Origin: JBHHYU01 sp046757725
Lineage (GTDB): Bacteria; Desulfobacterota; Binatia; UBA9968
Direction of reading: 5' to 3'
DNA: 55,072 nucleotides
NCBI GenBank assembly: GCA_046757725.1
Contig: JBHHYU010000013.1
Location: 1 to 55,072 of the forward strand
Position numbers and translations under genes: made by a program. This document shows positions 34,023 through 43,519 of the stretch, one piece after another (position 1 is the first letter of the stretch; the number at the start of each line of letters is the position of its first letter). Below the pieces are notes generated by a model. The model was not told the DNA's origin. It was given only the letters and a program-made list of their open reading frames with translations, and made no database searches.

Positions 34023-34886
34023 ATGACCACTGCGTATAACCCTGCGAATCAATTCGAGATCAAAGCTTGGGACGTCGAGTTTCGACGTGATCCGGTCCGG
34101 ACCTTGATGGCGCACATCTATGAGCCACAAGCGGAGGGGCCTTTCCCAGCACTGTTGGATTTGCACGGCGGCGCTTGGAACAATCAGAACCGCATGGCCA
34201 ATACAGCGATGGACGAAAGGCTGGCATCGAGCGGCATCCTGGTTGTGGCCATTGATATGCGTCTCGCGCCGGAGGCGCCCTACCCAGCCTCTGTTGCAGA
34301 CGCCAACTACGGCGTGCGTTGGCTCAAAGCAAAGGCGCGCGAATGGAACGGTGACCCAGCGACCGTTGGCGCATTGGGCAGCTCCAGCGGCGGCCACGTG
34401 ATTGAACTATGCGCCATGCGTCCGCATGACCCTCGTTACAACGCGCATCCATTATCCGGGGTGTCAGGGGTTGATGCGACGTTGGCGTACGTCGCGGCGC
34501 GTTCGCCGGTGAGCGATCCCTTCGCCCGTTACCAGCAGGCGGAAAAGATGGGGCGTGAAAAGATGCTCCAGAACAGCAAAATCTATTTTAATCCCTGGAA
34601 AACCATTCTCGAAGGCAATCCGCAGTTGATCCTCGAGCGTGGCGAGGCGGTCACGCTACCGCCGCTGCTCGTGCTTCAAGGTGAATTGGACGACAACGTC
34701 CTCCTGGAGGTGCAGGAGAAATTCGCTAAGTCGTATCGAGCGGCCGGCGGCGAATGCAATTTAGAACTCTTCCAGGGCTGCGAGCATCAATGGGTCCGCA
34801 CGCCTGGTCCACAGACAGACCGGGCCATCGAGAAGATTAAATCGTTTGTTGCGCGGCAGTTAAAGGCGCTGCAGCGCGCGGCGTAA
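34023..34886 (+). CDS. alpha/beta hydrolase, acetyl esterase (HSL) type
   Basis: A 287-residue alpha/beta hydrolase of the hormone-sensitive-lipase-like group. The oxyanion motif LDLHGGAWNNQ replaces HGGG, the nucleophile elbow is GSSSGGHV, the acid is probably the aspartate in LQGELDDNVL and the base the histidine in FQGCEHQWV. GGGAGG precedes the ATG. No signal peptide. It likely hydrolyses small carboxylic esters or lactones, in keeping with the catabolic surroundings. It lies 175 bases after the OsmC-like selenoprotein gene. Confidence 0.87.
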   Translation: MTTAYNPANQFEIKAWDVEFRRDPVRTLMAHIYEPQAEGPFPALLDLHGGAWNNQNRMANTAMDERLASSGILVVAIDMRLAPEAPYPASVADANYGVRWLKAKAREWNGDPATVGALGSSSGGHVIELCAMRPHDPRYNAHPLSGVSGVDATLAYVAARSPVSDPFARYQQAEKMGREKMLQNSKIYFNPWKTILEGNPQLILERGEAVTLPPLLVLQGELDDNVLLEVQEKFAKSYRAAGGECNLELFQGCEHQWVRTPGPQTDRAIEKIKSFVARQLKALQRAA

Positions 34887-35094
34887 GGGTGTCCTTTGAC
34901 CGTACGAACGTTTTGTAAGAATCGTGATGCGGCTTCGGTGAGGATACCAGTTAATTCAGTGCCGTTACGTCCTATGAAAATAAAAATTGCTTGCGGTAAG
35001 GAGATCACAGTTACGTGGTCACACAATCGTGATCCCCGACTTTGTATTGCGGATTTCAGGCTTACGGCATCTTATACGATCCCCGGGAGATGAC

Positions 35095-36105
35095 ATGCAG
35101 CTTCCACCCATTGCGACGACGACTGTCGGTAGTTTTCCTCGACCCGGCTGGCTCGGCAGCAGCCAGCGAAGTCAGGTAACGTTTCACGTAGGGGGCGCCT
35201 CACTCCGGGAGGCGTTGGACGATGCTACGGTGCTGATCTTGCGCGAGCAGGAAGAGATCGGCTTGGATCTACTCAGCGACGGAGAGCAACGTCGGCCCCA
35301 CTTTATCAACTACGTTCTGGCCACCTGGGACGGTGTCGATCTTCACAATACCGGCATTAAGCGCATATACCGGCGGCGATCACAGGAACGCCGGGTCCCC
35401 CGGGTGGTGGGAGAAGTGAAGCGCCGTTCTCCTGCGGTCCTGGAGGATGTTTGCTTCGCTAAAGCTCACACGAGCCGGCCCCTCAAAATGGCCGTACCGG
35501 GCCCTATGACCGTTGTTGATAGTACCCTCGACGAGGCCTATGGTGACGAGGAGGCCCTGGCCATGGATGTCGCTACGGCCATCAACGCGGAGCTTCGGGA
35601 CCTGCAGGCAGCGGGCTGTGATGCTTTGCAGATTGATGAGCCCGCGATGACCAGATACCATGAGAAGGTGGCTGCTTATGGCGCTCGAGCCCTAGACCGC
35701 TGCCTTGAGGGGATTCACACTCCCACCATCGTACATCTATGCTATGGCTACCCGGGCGGTGGGAGTCAGCAACACGAATATAAATACCCGGATCTGTTGG
35801 AGCAACTGATGAAAACCCAGATTCGGGGATTCGCAGTGGAGTTCGGCCGCAGCAACTACGATCCAGCCGTTCTCAGCGTCTGTCGAGGCCGGCTTGTGAT
35901 GTTCGGATGTGTCGACCCGGGCGACTCGCCTCCTCCCGCTGTGGAAACGGTTGTGAATCGCGTCCGCACCGCTTTACAATATATTGACCCGGGGAATCTT
36001 CTGCTGGCTCCAGATTGCGGATTGATGACGACCAGCCGGGAACTCGCGCGCACCAAGGCTCGACTGCTGGTCGATGTGGCCCGTGAACTGCGGCGAGCCC
36101 TCTGA
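35095..36105 (+). CDS. MetE-like cobalamin-independent methionine synthase domain protein
   Basis: A 336-residue TIM-barrel protein equal to the C-terminal catalytic half of MetE only. TTTVGSFPRPGWL at the N terminus and VPGPMTVVDSTL are family motifs. Zinc ligands are visible as HLCYGYP (His, Cys), the glutamate in FAVEFGRS and the cysteine in APDCGLMTTS. Stand-alone versions use simpler methyl donors or act as other C1 or alkyl transferases and lyases rather than on folylpolyglutamate. I start at the ATG at 35095, preceded by GGGAG; a frame from 34987 has no site. Full MetE would be about 750 residues. Confidence 0.85.
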   Translation: MQLPPIATTTVGSFPRPGWLGSSQRSQVTFHVGGASLREALDDATVLILREQEEIGLDLLSDGEQRRPHFINYVLATWDGVDLHNTGIKRIYRRRSQERRVPRVVGEVKRRSPAVLEDVCFAKAHTSRPLKMAVPGPMTVVDSTLDEAYGDEEALAMDVATAINAELRDLQAAGCDALQIDEPAMTRYHEKVAAYGARALDRCLEGIHTPTIVHLCYGYPGGGSQQHEYKYPDLLEQLMKTQIRGFAVEFGRSNYDPAVLSVCRGRLVMFGCVDPGDSPPPAVETVVNRVRTALQYIDPGNLLLAPDCGLMTTSRELARTKARLLVDVARELRRAL

Positions 36106-36187
36106 CAAGCTATTGTGAATTCAATACGCCCACGTTGTCCTGCAGAGTCCCTTGAATGGTTGGCCTCCCGGTGGATAAGGAGTTGCT

Positions 36188-37336
36188 ATGAAAAAAAATC
36201 TTGTTGTCGATGCTGATGGCCACTGCTACGAACCAGATCAAGGTTTAATTAAGTGGCTTCCTAAAGAGTATGCACATTTGGTGCCGAACCGAGTCACGGA
36301 TAGCTCCGGATACTCCCACCTCATGATCGAGGGCCGGCTCGCGGCAAGGCGGCGCTGGGGTGGTGGCTCGGATCGCGGGGCGGTATTCGCCGACCACATT
36401 GAAAAAAGCCGTCCCGGCATGACCGACCCGATAAAACGACTGCCCGATATGGATGAAGAGGGGATTGATGTCTCCGTCATCTTTGGTACTTCCATTGCCT
36501 TGATGGTCAACGGCATGGCAGATAAAGGGTTGGCAGCCGCCATTTGTCACGCCGTGAATCGCTGGTTGGTCGAGTATTACCTTGTCGCCAACCCGAAGCG
36601 TCTGAAGGGCGTTGGGCTGATTCCCGTTCAGGATCCGCCGGTGGCCGTCAAAGAACTGGAATACTTGGCACAGCATCGCGGCATTGTCAGCGCGATGCTG
36701 CCGACCAACGTTTACGGTTTCAATCTTGGCCATAGAATGTTCGACCCAATTTACGCGGCTGCACAGGAAATCGGCATGCCCCTATCCGTGCACCCGCAAA
36801 CAGAGCACGACGGCCAGTACGGGGTGTGGGGCGTTATGGGGGCCGGAAGCGAGCGCATGGAAAAATACAGCTACGTGCATATGACCGCTTTCCCATTCGA
36901 ATTGATGATTGCGTTGATGCACATGATCGGTGAAGGCGTGTTCGACCGCTATCCCAAACTAAAAGTAGGTTTCATGGAAGGGGCTTGTGGATGGGTACCC
37001 TTCTGGGCCGAGCGGCTGGACGAGCACTTAGAAAAGCTGCGCCCGCAGTGGCCCCTTCTGCACCGTAAGCCGTCGGAGATTATTCGCAGCTCTCAAATCT
37101 GCTTCACCTGTGAACCCGAAGAATCGATCCTACCGTATGTGCTGAACATAATTGGCGTTACACAAGTCATGTATGCCTCCGACTATCGGCACTGGGATTC
37201 CGAATTCCCGGAGTCCGTGCGCAAGCTCCAGAGCATCCCAGGGCTTACGGAGGATCAGAAGCACCATGTGCTTGGGGACAATGCAATCAACTGGTTCGGG
37301 TTAAAGCCTGAGGAGCTGCCAGCAAAGAGTTCCTGA
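36188..37336 (+). CDS. amidohydrolase-2 family protein (copy 4)
   Basis: A 382-residue amidohydrolase-2 protein. First metal motif VDADGHCYEPDQ (Asp-x-His), then LSVHPQTEHDG, VGFMEGACGWVPFWAERLD and final YASDYRHWDSEFP. AAGGAG precedes the ATG at good spacing. It is closest to copy 3 (27066-28163) by motif and N-terminal layout. It follows the MetE-like gene on the same strand, with 82 bases between. Substrate unknown. Confidence 0.87.
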   Translation: MKKNLVVDADGHCYEPDQGLIKWLPKEYAHLVPNRVTDSSGYSHLMIEGRLAARRRWGGGSDRGAVFADHIEKSRPGMTDPIKRLPDMDEEGIDVSVIFGTSIALMVNGMADKGLAAAICHAVNRWLVEYYLVANPKRLKGVGLIPVQDPPVAVKELEYLAQHRGIVSAMLPTNVYGFNLGHRMFDPIYAAAQEIGMPLSVHPQTEHDGQYGVWGVMGAGSERMEKYSYVHMTAFPFELMIALMHMIGEGVFDRYPKLKVGFMEGACGWVPFWAERLDEHLEKLRPQWPLLHRKPSEIIRSSQICFTCEPEESILPYVLNIIGVTQVMYASDYRHWDSEFPESVRKLQSIPGLTEDQKHHVLGDNAINWFGLKPEELPAKSS

Positions 37337-37364
37337 AAGATCGCTAATTGGGTTTTTCTTTTAG

Positions 37365-37496
37365 GCAGTTTTAAGAAGGTCCGTTTTTCTTGCCATCTAT
37401 TATTGGGCTATGCTAATGGGCACCGTGACCGGGGGTCTGGGCGCCATGATGGTTGATGATGCCACCTGGGGTCTATATTCCCTGACGCTCCACTAA
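37365..37496 (+). other. short hydrophobic frame, possible remnant of a membrane protein
   Basis: An open stretch of 43 codons ends at TAA (37494-37496). It encodes a likely membrane segment (VFLAIYYWAMLMGTVTGG) and a short polar tail. The only ATGs are internal (37410, 37416) and lack a ribosome binding site. It could be a decayed permease end, as at 31195-31383, or chance. Confidence 0.15.
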
Positions 37497-37514
37497 GGGA
37501 GGCTATTTATATTT

Positions 37515-38540
37515 ATGGGTTACATGAAAACTACGGGTAGGCTTATATTTTTCTCCGTCTTTTCAATAGGCTTGCTCCTGGGAGCTCCCACTTGGGGGCG
37601 ATCAGCAGATGAAGCCAGGATGATCGCCGGAGCAAAGAAGGAAGGGAAGCTTGTCTGGTATACTTCGATGGCGATCGATACCTCGAAGCCGATGCTAGAG
37701 GCTTTCATGAAGAGATATCCCTTCATCAAAGTCCAGTTTATCCGAACGGGTTCAGCCCAATTGATCAACCGTGTCACAACTGAGACTCTAACAGGGAAGT
37801 GGCTATTTGACGTGGTGAGCACATCCGCGGTGGAGGTCGTGGCCAAGAAAAACATACTAGTGCGTTACAATTCTCCTGAAAGAAAGGTCTTCGACGCAGC
37901 GTTCAAGGACGCCAATGGCCTATGGACGGGTGTTTATAACAATAATCTCGTGTTGACCTACAATACGGCCCTGGTCTCTGAGAAAGAAGTGCCGAAAGAT
38001 TACGACGACCTCCTGGACCCCAAGTGGAAGGGGAAAATCCTCATGGACACGGCGGACTATAACTGGTACGGCACCTTGGTAAATGTTTGGGGAAAGGAGA
38101 AGGCCGACCGCTATATGAAACGATTGGCCAGGCAGGATCCCCAGTTCCGTCGGGGCCATGCATTGATCGGACAGCTCATTGCCGCAGGCGCAACGCCGTT
38201 GGGATGGGCCTATAACTTTCGAGTGGAAAGAATGAAGAAAGATGGCGCTCCTGTGGAATGGGTCGATTCTTTCAACCCCATCATGGTAACGCTCAATGGC
38301 ATGGGTCTCAGCAGGAAAGCGACAAACCCGAACAGCGCGAAGCTGTTCATAAATTTCGTTCTTTCGAAAAAAGGGCAGGAAATGGTCCGCGGAATGAGCC
38401 GGATACCATCCCGCAGTGATGTGAAACCACTTGTGGCCAGGATGGATCAATCAAAGCTCAAGCTGAAAGCTGTTCCCAAGGATGTTTACTATCATCTGGA
38501 TAAATATGCGAAGGATTACCGGAAAGTATTTGGGTTCTAG
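37515..38540 (+). CDS. extracellular solute-binding protein (iron/AfuA-like family)
   Basis: A 341-residue periplasmic binding protein of the type II fold used for Fe3+, thiamine, polyamines and organic anions. An N-terminal signal peptide (hydrophobic LIFFSVFSIGLLLGAP, cleavage near WGRSA) is followed by GAKKEGKLVWYTSMAIDTSK, the usual start of the mature family. DLLDPKWKGKILMDTADYNW and the hinge GLSRKATNPNSAKLFINF are typical. No permease or ATPase is nearby, so it is an orphan receptor here. AAGGGAGG lies upstream of the ATG. Confidence 0.88.
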   Translation: MGYMKTTGRLIFFSVFSIGLLLGAPTWGRSADEARMIAGAKKEGKLVWYTSMAIDTSKPMLEAFMKRYPFIKVQFIRTGSAQLINRVTTETLTGKWLFDVVSTSAVEVVAKKNILVRYNSPERKVFDAAFKDANGLWTGVYNNNLVLTYNTALVSEKEVPKDYDDLLDPKWKGKILMDTADYNWYGTLVNVWGKEKADRYMKRLARQDPQFRRGHALIGQLIAAGATPLGWAYNFRVERMKKDGAPVEWVDSFNPIMVTLNGMGLSRKATNPNSAKLFINFVLSKKGQEMVRGMSRIPSRSDVKPLVARMDQSKLKLKAVPKDVYYHLDKYAKDYRKVFGF

Positions 38541-38818
38541 AACATGTTGCCGACGAATCGCGGAAACAGAGTGAAGACTTGTATCTGAGGTTGTACGGTT
38601 TTTGTTTTGTTGCGGAACTTGTAGGCGTCAAAAGAATCTCCTATCATTCGGTGGCGGATCGGAGACAAAAGCAAAACTCAAAATACCATCCCGTCCGTCT
38701 CGCCGCCGATTCGCCATCGTACACAATCGATTAACGTCACGTACCACTGACACCGGACAACGAGTTAATCGCACTGCGCTAAACAACAAAAGTGAAAACC
38801 GAGAGCGTCGAAACATCA

Positions 38819-39904
38819 ATGAGCGAGTCCACCAACCTTCGGGAGCGACTGCCGGCTATCCTGAAAGCGCTCGCCCTCGGTATCCCAGCGGGCTATCTGT
38901 TTAACCGTCTCGGCACTCCGATTCCGTGGATGATCGGGCCGATGATTACCGTGGCCACCCTTAACTTGATGGGCGTGCGAATGCACGCCGTTCCCTATGG
39001 CCGCCAGATGGGTCAGGTGGTCCTCGGTTCAGCAGTGTCGCTTTATTTCACCCCGACGGTGGTAGCGGCGTTGGCCGCCAATTTTGCCGCTATTGCGATC
39101 GCCACCGCCTCGGCCTTCTTAATCGGCGGGCTCGGCGCGCTGATCTTGAGCCGGGTCTCTGGCGTGGACGGGAAATCTACCTTCTTTGCCTCGATCCCCG
39201 GGGGTGCCATGGCGATGGCCGTGCTGGCAGAGCGCTACGGCGCCCAAATCCCGCCGGTGGCGGTCGCCCACAGTCTGCGAGTTTCCTTCGTTGTCATCGT
39301 GATCCCGTTCGCGCTGACCTATGGGGGCATTCCGCTCGAGGCGGCCGCGTACCGGCCGGATGTGCCGCTCGCTCTTTTGATACTGGTGCCGTGGCTGGCC
39401 TTCGGCTTTGTGTTAGGTGAGGTTTCGGAGAGGCTCCGGTTACAGAACGGTTATCTGCTCGCACCACTTTTCTTCGGCGCGGCGCTTACCATGGGTGGGA
39501 TTCAGCTATCCGCTGTGCCACATTGGATGATAAAATTTGCCCAACTCATGTTCGGCCTTATATTGGGAGTACGGTACGAACGCACCTTCTTCCATCTCTA
39601 CAAGCTGTTCATCCCCTTCGCGCTGCTGAACTCGATTTTCATTGTGATCGCCTCGGTGACGGTCGCTGCGACTCTCTCCGGGGTCTTCGGTCTACCCATC
39701 GCCACCATGGTCATCGCGACGGCGCCCGGTGGTATGTCAGAAATGACCATTACAGCGCAAGCGCTGCAGATCGGCGTACCGTTGGTGGTTGCCTTCCACT
39801 TATTCCGGGTCGTGATAGTGAACATGGGTGCCCAGTACATTTACACCTGTGCCGCGTGGGTAGCGGGCAGAAGTTCGGGGCGGAGGAAGATATCAGAATT
39901 CTAG
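38819..39904 (+). CDS. AbrB-family membrane transporter
   Basis: A 361-residue integral membrane protein with about ten segments arranged as two repeats. GYLFNRLGTPIPWMIGPM and FASIPGGAMAMAVLAERYG in the first half are echoed by APGGMSEMTITAQALQIGVP in the second, a hallmark of the AbrB (ammonia-monooxygenase-regulator-named) putative transporter family. Members are thought to move small organic compounds or act with tricarboxylate transport systems. I start at the ATG at 38819; a GTG at 38792 in frame is an alternative and neither has a strong site. It follows the orphan binding protein by about 280 bases. Confidence 0.85.
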   Translation: MSESTNLRERLPAILKALALGIPAGYLFNRLGTPIPWMIGPMITVATLNLMGVRMHAVPYGRQMGQVVLGSAVSLYFTPTVVAALAANFAAIAIATASAFLIGGLGALILSRVSGVDGKSTFFASIPGGAMAMAVLAERYGAQIPPVAVAHSLRVSFVVIVIPFALTYGGIPLEAAAYRPDVPLALLILVPWLAFGFVLGEVSERLRLQNGYLLAPLFFGAALTMGGIQLSAVPHWMIKFAQLMFGLILGVRYERTFFHLYKLFIPFALLNSIFIVIASVTVAATLSGVFGLPIATMVIATAPGGMSEMTITAQALQIGVPLVVAFHLFRVVIVNMGAQYIYTCAAWVAGRSSGRRKISEF

Positions 39905-39988
39905 ACGTAACCCTTGTCGCTCCTCTTATGAACACTTTGGCCTGTTCAAATCATTCAGGGGGATTGGGGAATAGGCCAAGGAGAGCAG

Positions 39989-40711
39989 CTACGATGCATC
40001 AAGTTCGAAATAATGGCGGAAGATGCCTTCTTGGTTGAAAGGCAAGCGGCGTGTGGATGACAGGTAGGCGGCAAGCCGGGGGCGAGCCGAAACGTTGTCG
40101 TATAGCGCCGCGAGGCACGGGTATTTGTGTTCCAGTCTCGTCATGGTGCGAGGAAAGGCATAGCGCAGGCCGGCAATCATCTGGAACAACGATAAGTCGA
40201 CGTAGGAAACCGCCCTCCCCAGGACATAGTCCTTGCCCTTCGTATTGCGCTTCAGTACCTGCTCGAAGTAATCGAGATACTTCGGCAGACGCTCGTCTCT
40301 AAAGTCCGTAGCGCGCCGCTTTGCTTCACGTTTCTGCTCCTCATAGTAAAGGCCGCCCGAGATCGGATGATGGGTGTCGTGAACTTCGGCCACCCAATCG
40401 GCGATCGTAAGCTGCAATTGGTGCATCCAAAACCGTCTCGCCTCGTTTTTTGGAACAAGGTTGAGGCGAGGGCCGAGAAAGAGCAGTATATTTGCGGTTT
40501 GCGCAATCACCAAGTTGCCGCCTTTCAGAAAAGGCGGTGCGAACGGCGGGTGCTCCCCCCAGCGGTTTTCGAGAAAGCGTATCAGCACAGGGATGCCCCG
40601 CCTCGGGAGACGGGCAACGTCCACATAATCCGCACCGGCATCTTCCAGTGCGAGGCGGATAAACTCACCGCGGCCTTGTATGCTGGGCCAGTAATAGAGC
40701 TCATAGCGCAT
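39989..40711 (-). CDS. glutathione S-transferase family protein
   Basis: A 240-residue GST. The N-terminal thioredoxin-like domain opens YELYYWPSIQGRGEFIRLAL, as in sigma/mu-like GSTs with a catalytic tyrosine near residue 7, and includes the cis-proline region (PPFLKGGNLVIAQTANI). The C-terminal helical domain ends with the SYVDLSLFQMIAGL motif that caps the fold. It may conjugate or isomerise catabolic intermediates. It faces the AbrB gene tail to tail and stands 214 bases from the VOC gene at 40926. Confidence 0.87.
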   Translation of the reverse strand: MRYELYYWPSIQGRGEFIRLALEDAGADYVDVARLPRRGIPVLIRFLENRWGEHPPFAPPFLKGGNLVIAQTANILLFLGPRLNLVPKNEARRFWMHQLQLTIADWVAEVHDTHHPISGGLYYEEQKREAKRRATDFRDERLPKYLDYFEQVLKRNTKGKDYVLGRAVSYVDLSLFQMIAGLRYAFPRTMTRLEHKYPCLAALYDNVSARPRLAAYLSSTRRLPFNQEGIFRHYFELDAS

Positions 40712-40925
40712 GAGAATTTTCTTCTGCTACACAAATCTTAAGTTCAATTTTTAACGTAATCCCGGCTCAGGCATCAGTGATAACTTGCCTGACCGCACAT
40801 TCCTTCCCGCCTCGCCTTCACCTCGTGTTTGGAGGACTTGGATCATCGCTGGCCGGTCGAGTCTGGCAGCTTGAAATAAGGTAGCTTTACCGTAGGAGAT
40901 CATCTCAAAGCCGGCTTCTGTCGGT

Positions 40926-41408
40926 TTAAGGCTCAGATTGAGGTAGCCCGCTTGCCTGGGCGACAATCTCTTCCACGCTTTTGTCCAGGTCGAGCGGCCG
41001 GTTGATGCGTGCCTCGTCGCGTTCCGACACCAGAGCGTAGATCTCAAGACAATTCCCCTCGGGGTCAAGAAAATAGCACGAGACCGTGTTTCCCATCTCC
41101 TCGTAGGCGTGGCTTACGCAGTGGTCGATCGGCACTCCCTGCGCCTTGAACCGTTGGTAAAACTCCTTGACATCTGCCGGCATTCCCACCCGCCAGGCAA
41201 TGTGCGCAATGATCTTAGCTTGTCCCTGGCGTCCCTTGACCAGGGCGAGCTGGTGGTCGTCAATCTCGGGATCGGGCGTCAGGAACACCATTCGCCCCGG
41301 CTGCTCACGGTATTTCACGAGCCCGAGGACGTCTTGATAAAACTGCGTCATCTTATCCAGGTCCCGGACGTGGAGCACTACGTGGCTCAACCCTTTAATC
41401 TTTGGCAT
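40926..41408 (-). CDS. VOC (extradiol dioxygenase fold) protein 2
   Basis: A 160-residue VOC protein. GLSHVVLHVRDLDKMTQFY gives the first metal histidine and helix, IAHIAWRVG the second histidine and LDPEGNCLEIYA the glutamate, so the three-ligand metal site of catechol 2,3-dioxygenase or glyoxalase type is complete. I start at the ATG at 41408 because AAGGAGG precedes it; a GTG at 41426 lies within that site. It follows the first TPP-enzyme gene (41646-43436) on the same strand and may be the last gene of that transcript. Confidence 0.87.
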   Translation of the reverse strand: MPKIKGLSHVVLHVRDLDKMTQFYQDVLGLVKYREQPGRMVFLTPDPEIDDHQLALVKGRQGQAKIIAHIAWRVGMPADVKEFYQRFKAQGVPIDHCVSHAYEEMGNTVSCYFLDPEGNCLEIYALVSERDEARINRPLDLDKSVEEIVAQASGLPQSEP

Positions 41409-41645
41409 ATGCAACGCCTCCTTCACGAGGTTCGCAATCAGCTCGTCCGCCCAGGAAAGTCCGAAGGCGTTACCACGAGAGGGCAGACTGACACGCGATT
41501 GCCTTTTTTGGGCTGAGAGTATCCGACGGCGCTGGCTTGTGTCAACTTAAGGATTTCAAGAAAGGGAAGGGTCGTTTTTCGGGAATGACGGAAAAGAGGG
41601 ACAAAACCCCCGCGACACAAGAAGCCGGAGGGGTTATCTCGACTG

Positions 41646-43436
41646 TTATCCATGGTTGCGACGATCGCAGACGGCGTCCACCAGTGCAGGTCTGCCTTTC
41701 TTGACCTGCTCGATGGCGCGTTTGATCGCGGGCCCGAGTTCATCCCCCTTCTCGAAGGGTCCTTCGCCGTGCCAGCCCATGGAACGCGCGAGCCCCGCGA
41801 AGTCCGGGTCTGGGCCGAAGAGATCCATTCCGATATGGGCGCGGGACGGGTCCGTGCCTCGGGTCTTGGCCAGGACGAGCTGGTGGTTCCAGTCGTTGTA
41901 GTACGCGCGGTTGTTAAACATCACGATGAGCATCGGGATCTGGTACTTCGCTGCGATCCAGAGCGCTCCGGCGTCGAACATCAGATCACCGTCCGGCTGA
42001 AGGTCAACAACGAGTCGGCCGGTTCCTTTATTGGCCAGGGCGACGCCTAAAGAGGTTCCGATCTGCGTGCCGGTGCCAAGCTCACGCCCGCCGTGGCAAT
42101 AGGGTCGGTCAAAGTTCCAGAGCTTCCTGCCCCAGCTGCCTAGGTCTCCCGCCGTGAGCACCCAGTCCTCGCCCTTGATCGCCTCCCACACCTCGAGGGC
42201 CAGGCGCGGTACGGTCATCGGCTTGGCATCCCAGCGCTCCTCGGCCTGCTTGCGCCATTTTGCACGCATTTCCGCATGGCGTTTACCGATCTCCTCTGTG
42301 CGCTTGGCGATCTTCTGGGCAAGCCCCCGCGTTTTGGCGATCCGCTCTTTGAGGAGTTTCGTAAGCTGCGGCGCCGCGGTTACCACGTCCGCTGTCATGC
42401 GCTGATGAGCATAGTAGGGCCGCGCGTAGTCCATCGACCACTTGCTAATCTCTATGTTGGTAAAACCGATATCAATCCAGACCGCATCCTTCGGCACCAT
42501 GCTGACTACAGTGCGTGTCGAAATGTCACGCACGTGGGTTGCCCTTTCAAAATCCGCAATGTCAAGCGTCAGGATGACATCGGCGTCCTTATAGCAACCC
42601 TCGCTGTCCATGGTCAGGTTCAGTGGATGATCGCCGGGGAAGTTCAGCCGGGAGCCCACATCCCACACCGAAGCACCCAGCGTTTCCGCCAGCTCGACCA
42701 CGTGATTCCAGCCGTGCGGTGGACGGGCGGCGAAATCAGCAACGATCACAGGCCGCCTGGCGGCCGCCAGCGTATCGGCAGCCTTCTGGAGTGCTACCGG
42801 ATCCGGAGCGGGCGCAGCAGGGATCTTTACCGCACCCGGCGGCGGCATCTCAACGTCATGATCGAGTGTGGCTTCCTGGAGGCCGGCGTCGTAGCACATA
42901 TAGATCGGTCCCTGGCGGGCGCTCATCATGACGGAATAAGCCCGCGCGAATGCCCCCGGCACACCGTCGACCGTGGTCGGTTGGTAATCCCACTTGACGA
43001 AGTTGCGGAGAGCTTCGCCCTGGACGCTCGCCGTATGGATCCAGTCGATGAAGGGGCGTCGCTTTGGCTCCGCCATCGGTCCGGTCGCGCCCATGATAAA
43101 GACCGGCGCGCGGTCGAGATAGGCGTAATAGACACCCATAGGCGTGTGCAGCAGTCCAACGAGGTCATGTACGATGGCGATCATGGGCTTACCCGTGACG
43201 CGTGCGTAGCCGTGGGCGATCTGTACGGCGATCTTTTCGTGCTGGCAGAGTAGCATCGGTGGCTTATTCTCACCGTAATTGACCAGCGAGTCGTGGAGTC
43301 CCCGATAGCTGGCGCCGGGGTTAAGTGAAATGTACTCGAACCCGTAGCGCTTGATCATGTCAACGATGATATCGGATTGCCATCGCCGATCGGATTTCTT
43401 GATGCTGCGTTTGCCTTCTCTCGATGTATTGCTCAT
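41646..43436 (-). CDS. thiamine-diphosphate-dependent enzyme (acetolactate synthase/benzoylformate decarboxylase type), copy 1
   Basis: A 596-residue TPP enzyme with the usual three domains. The pyrimidine-binding domain has the catalytic glutamate in LLCQHEKIAVQIAHG (Glu67); the C-terminal domain has the cofactor and Mg motif DLQPDGDLMFDAG ending with FNNRAYYND. AAGGAGG precedes the ATG. Length fits acetolactate synthase, oxalyl-CoA decarboxylase and related lyases; no acetolactate-synthase small subunit is near, so a catabolic decarboxylase or carboligase is more likely. The next gene upstream (43520-45310) is a paralogue of exactly the same length. Confidence 0.88.
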   Translation of the reverse strand: MSNTSREGKRSIKKSDRRWQSDIIVDMIKRYGFEYISLNPGASYRGLHDSLVNYGENKPPMLLCQHEKIAVQIAHGYARVTGKPMIAIVHDLVGLLHTPMGVYYAYLDRAPVFIMGATGPMAEPKRRPFIDWIHTASVQGEALRNFVKWDYQPTTVDGVPGAFARAYSVMMSARQGPIYMCYDAGLQEATLDHDVEMPPPGAVKIPAAPAPDPVALQKAADTLAAARRPVIVADFAARPPHGWNHVVELAETLGASVWDVGSRLNFPGDHPLNLTMDSEGCYKDADVILTLDIADFERATHVRDISTRTVVSMVPKDAVWIDIGFTNIEISKWSMDYARPYYAHQRMTADVVTAAPQLTKLLKERIAKTRGLAQKIAKRTEEIGKRHAEMRAKWRKQAEERWDAKPMTVPRLALEVWEAIKGEDWVLTAGDLGSWGRKLWNFDRPYCHGGRELGTGTQIGTSLGVALANKGTGRLVVDLQPDGDLMFDAGALWIAAKYQIPMLIVMFNNRAYYNDWNHQLVLAKTRGTDPSRAHIGMDLFGPDPDFAGLARSMGWHGEGPFEKGDELGPAIKRAIEQVKKGRPALVDAVCDRRNHG

Positions 43437-43519
43437 CCGGCTCTCCTCCTTAGGTTAGTTCAATGTTTGGGCGGCACCCTGAGGCCCGCCTGTTTCCAAC
43501 AAGAAGCTCTTGTCCGTTT

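Noticed and set aside
42276..43253. 325-residue frame on the plus strand
   Set aside because: It is antisense to the TPP-enzyme gene, has no recognisable motifs and arises from the GC-rich codon pattern of that gene.
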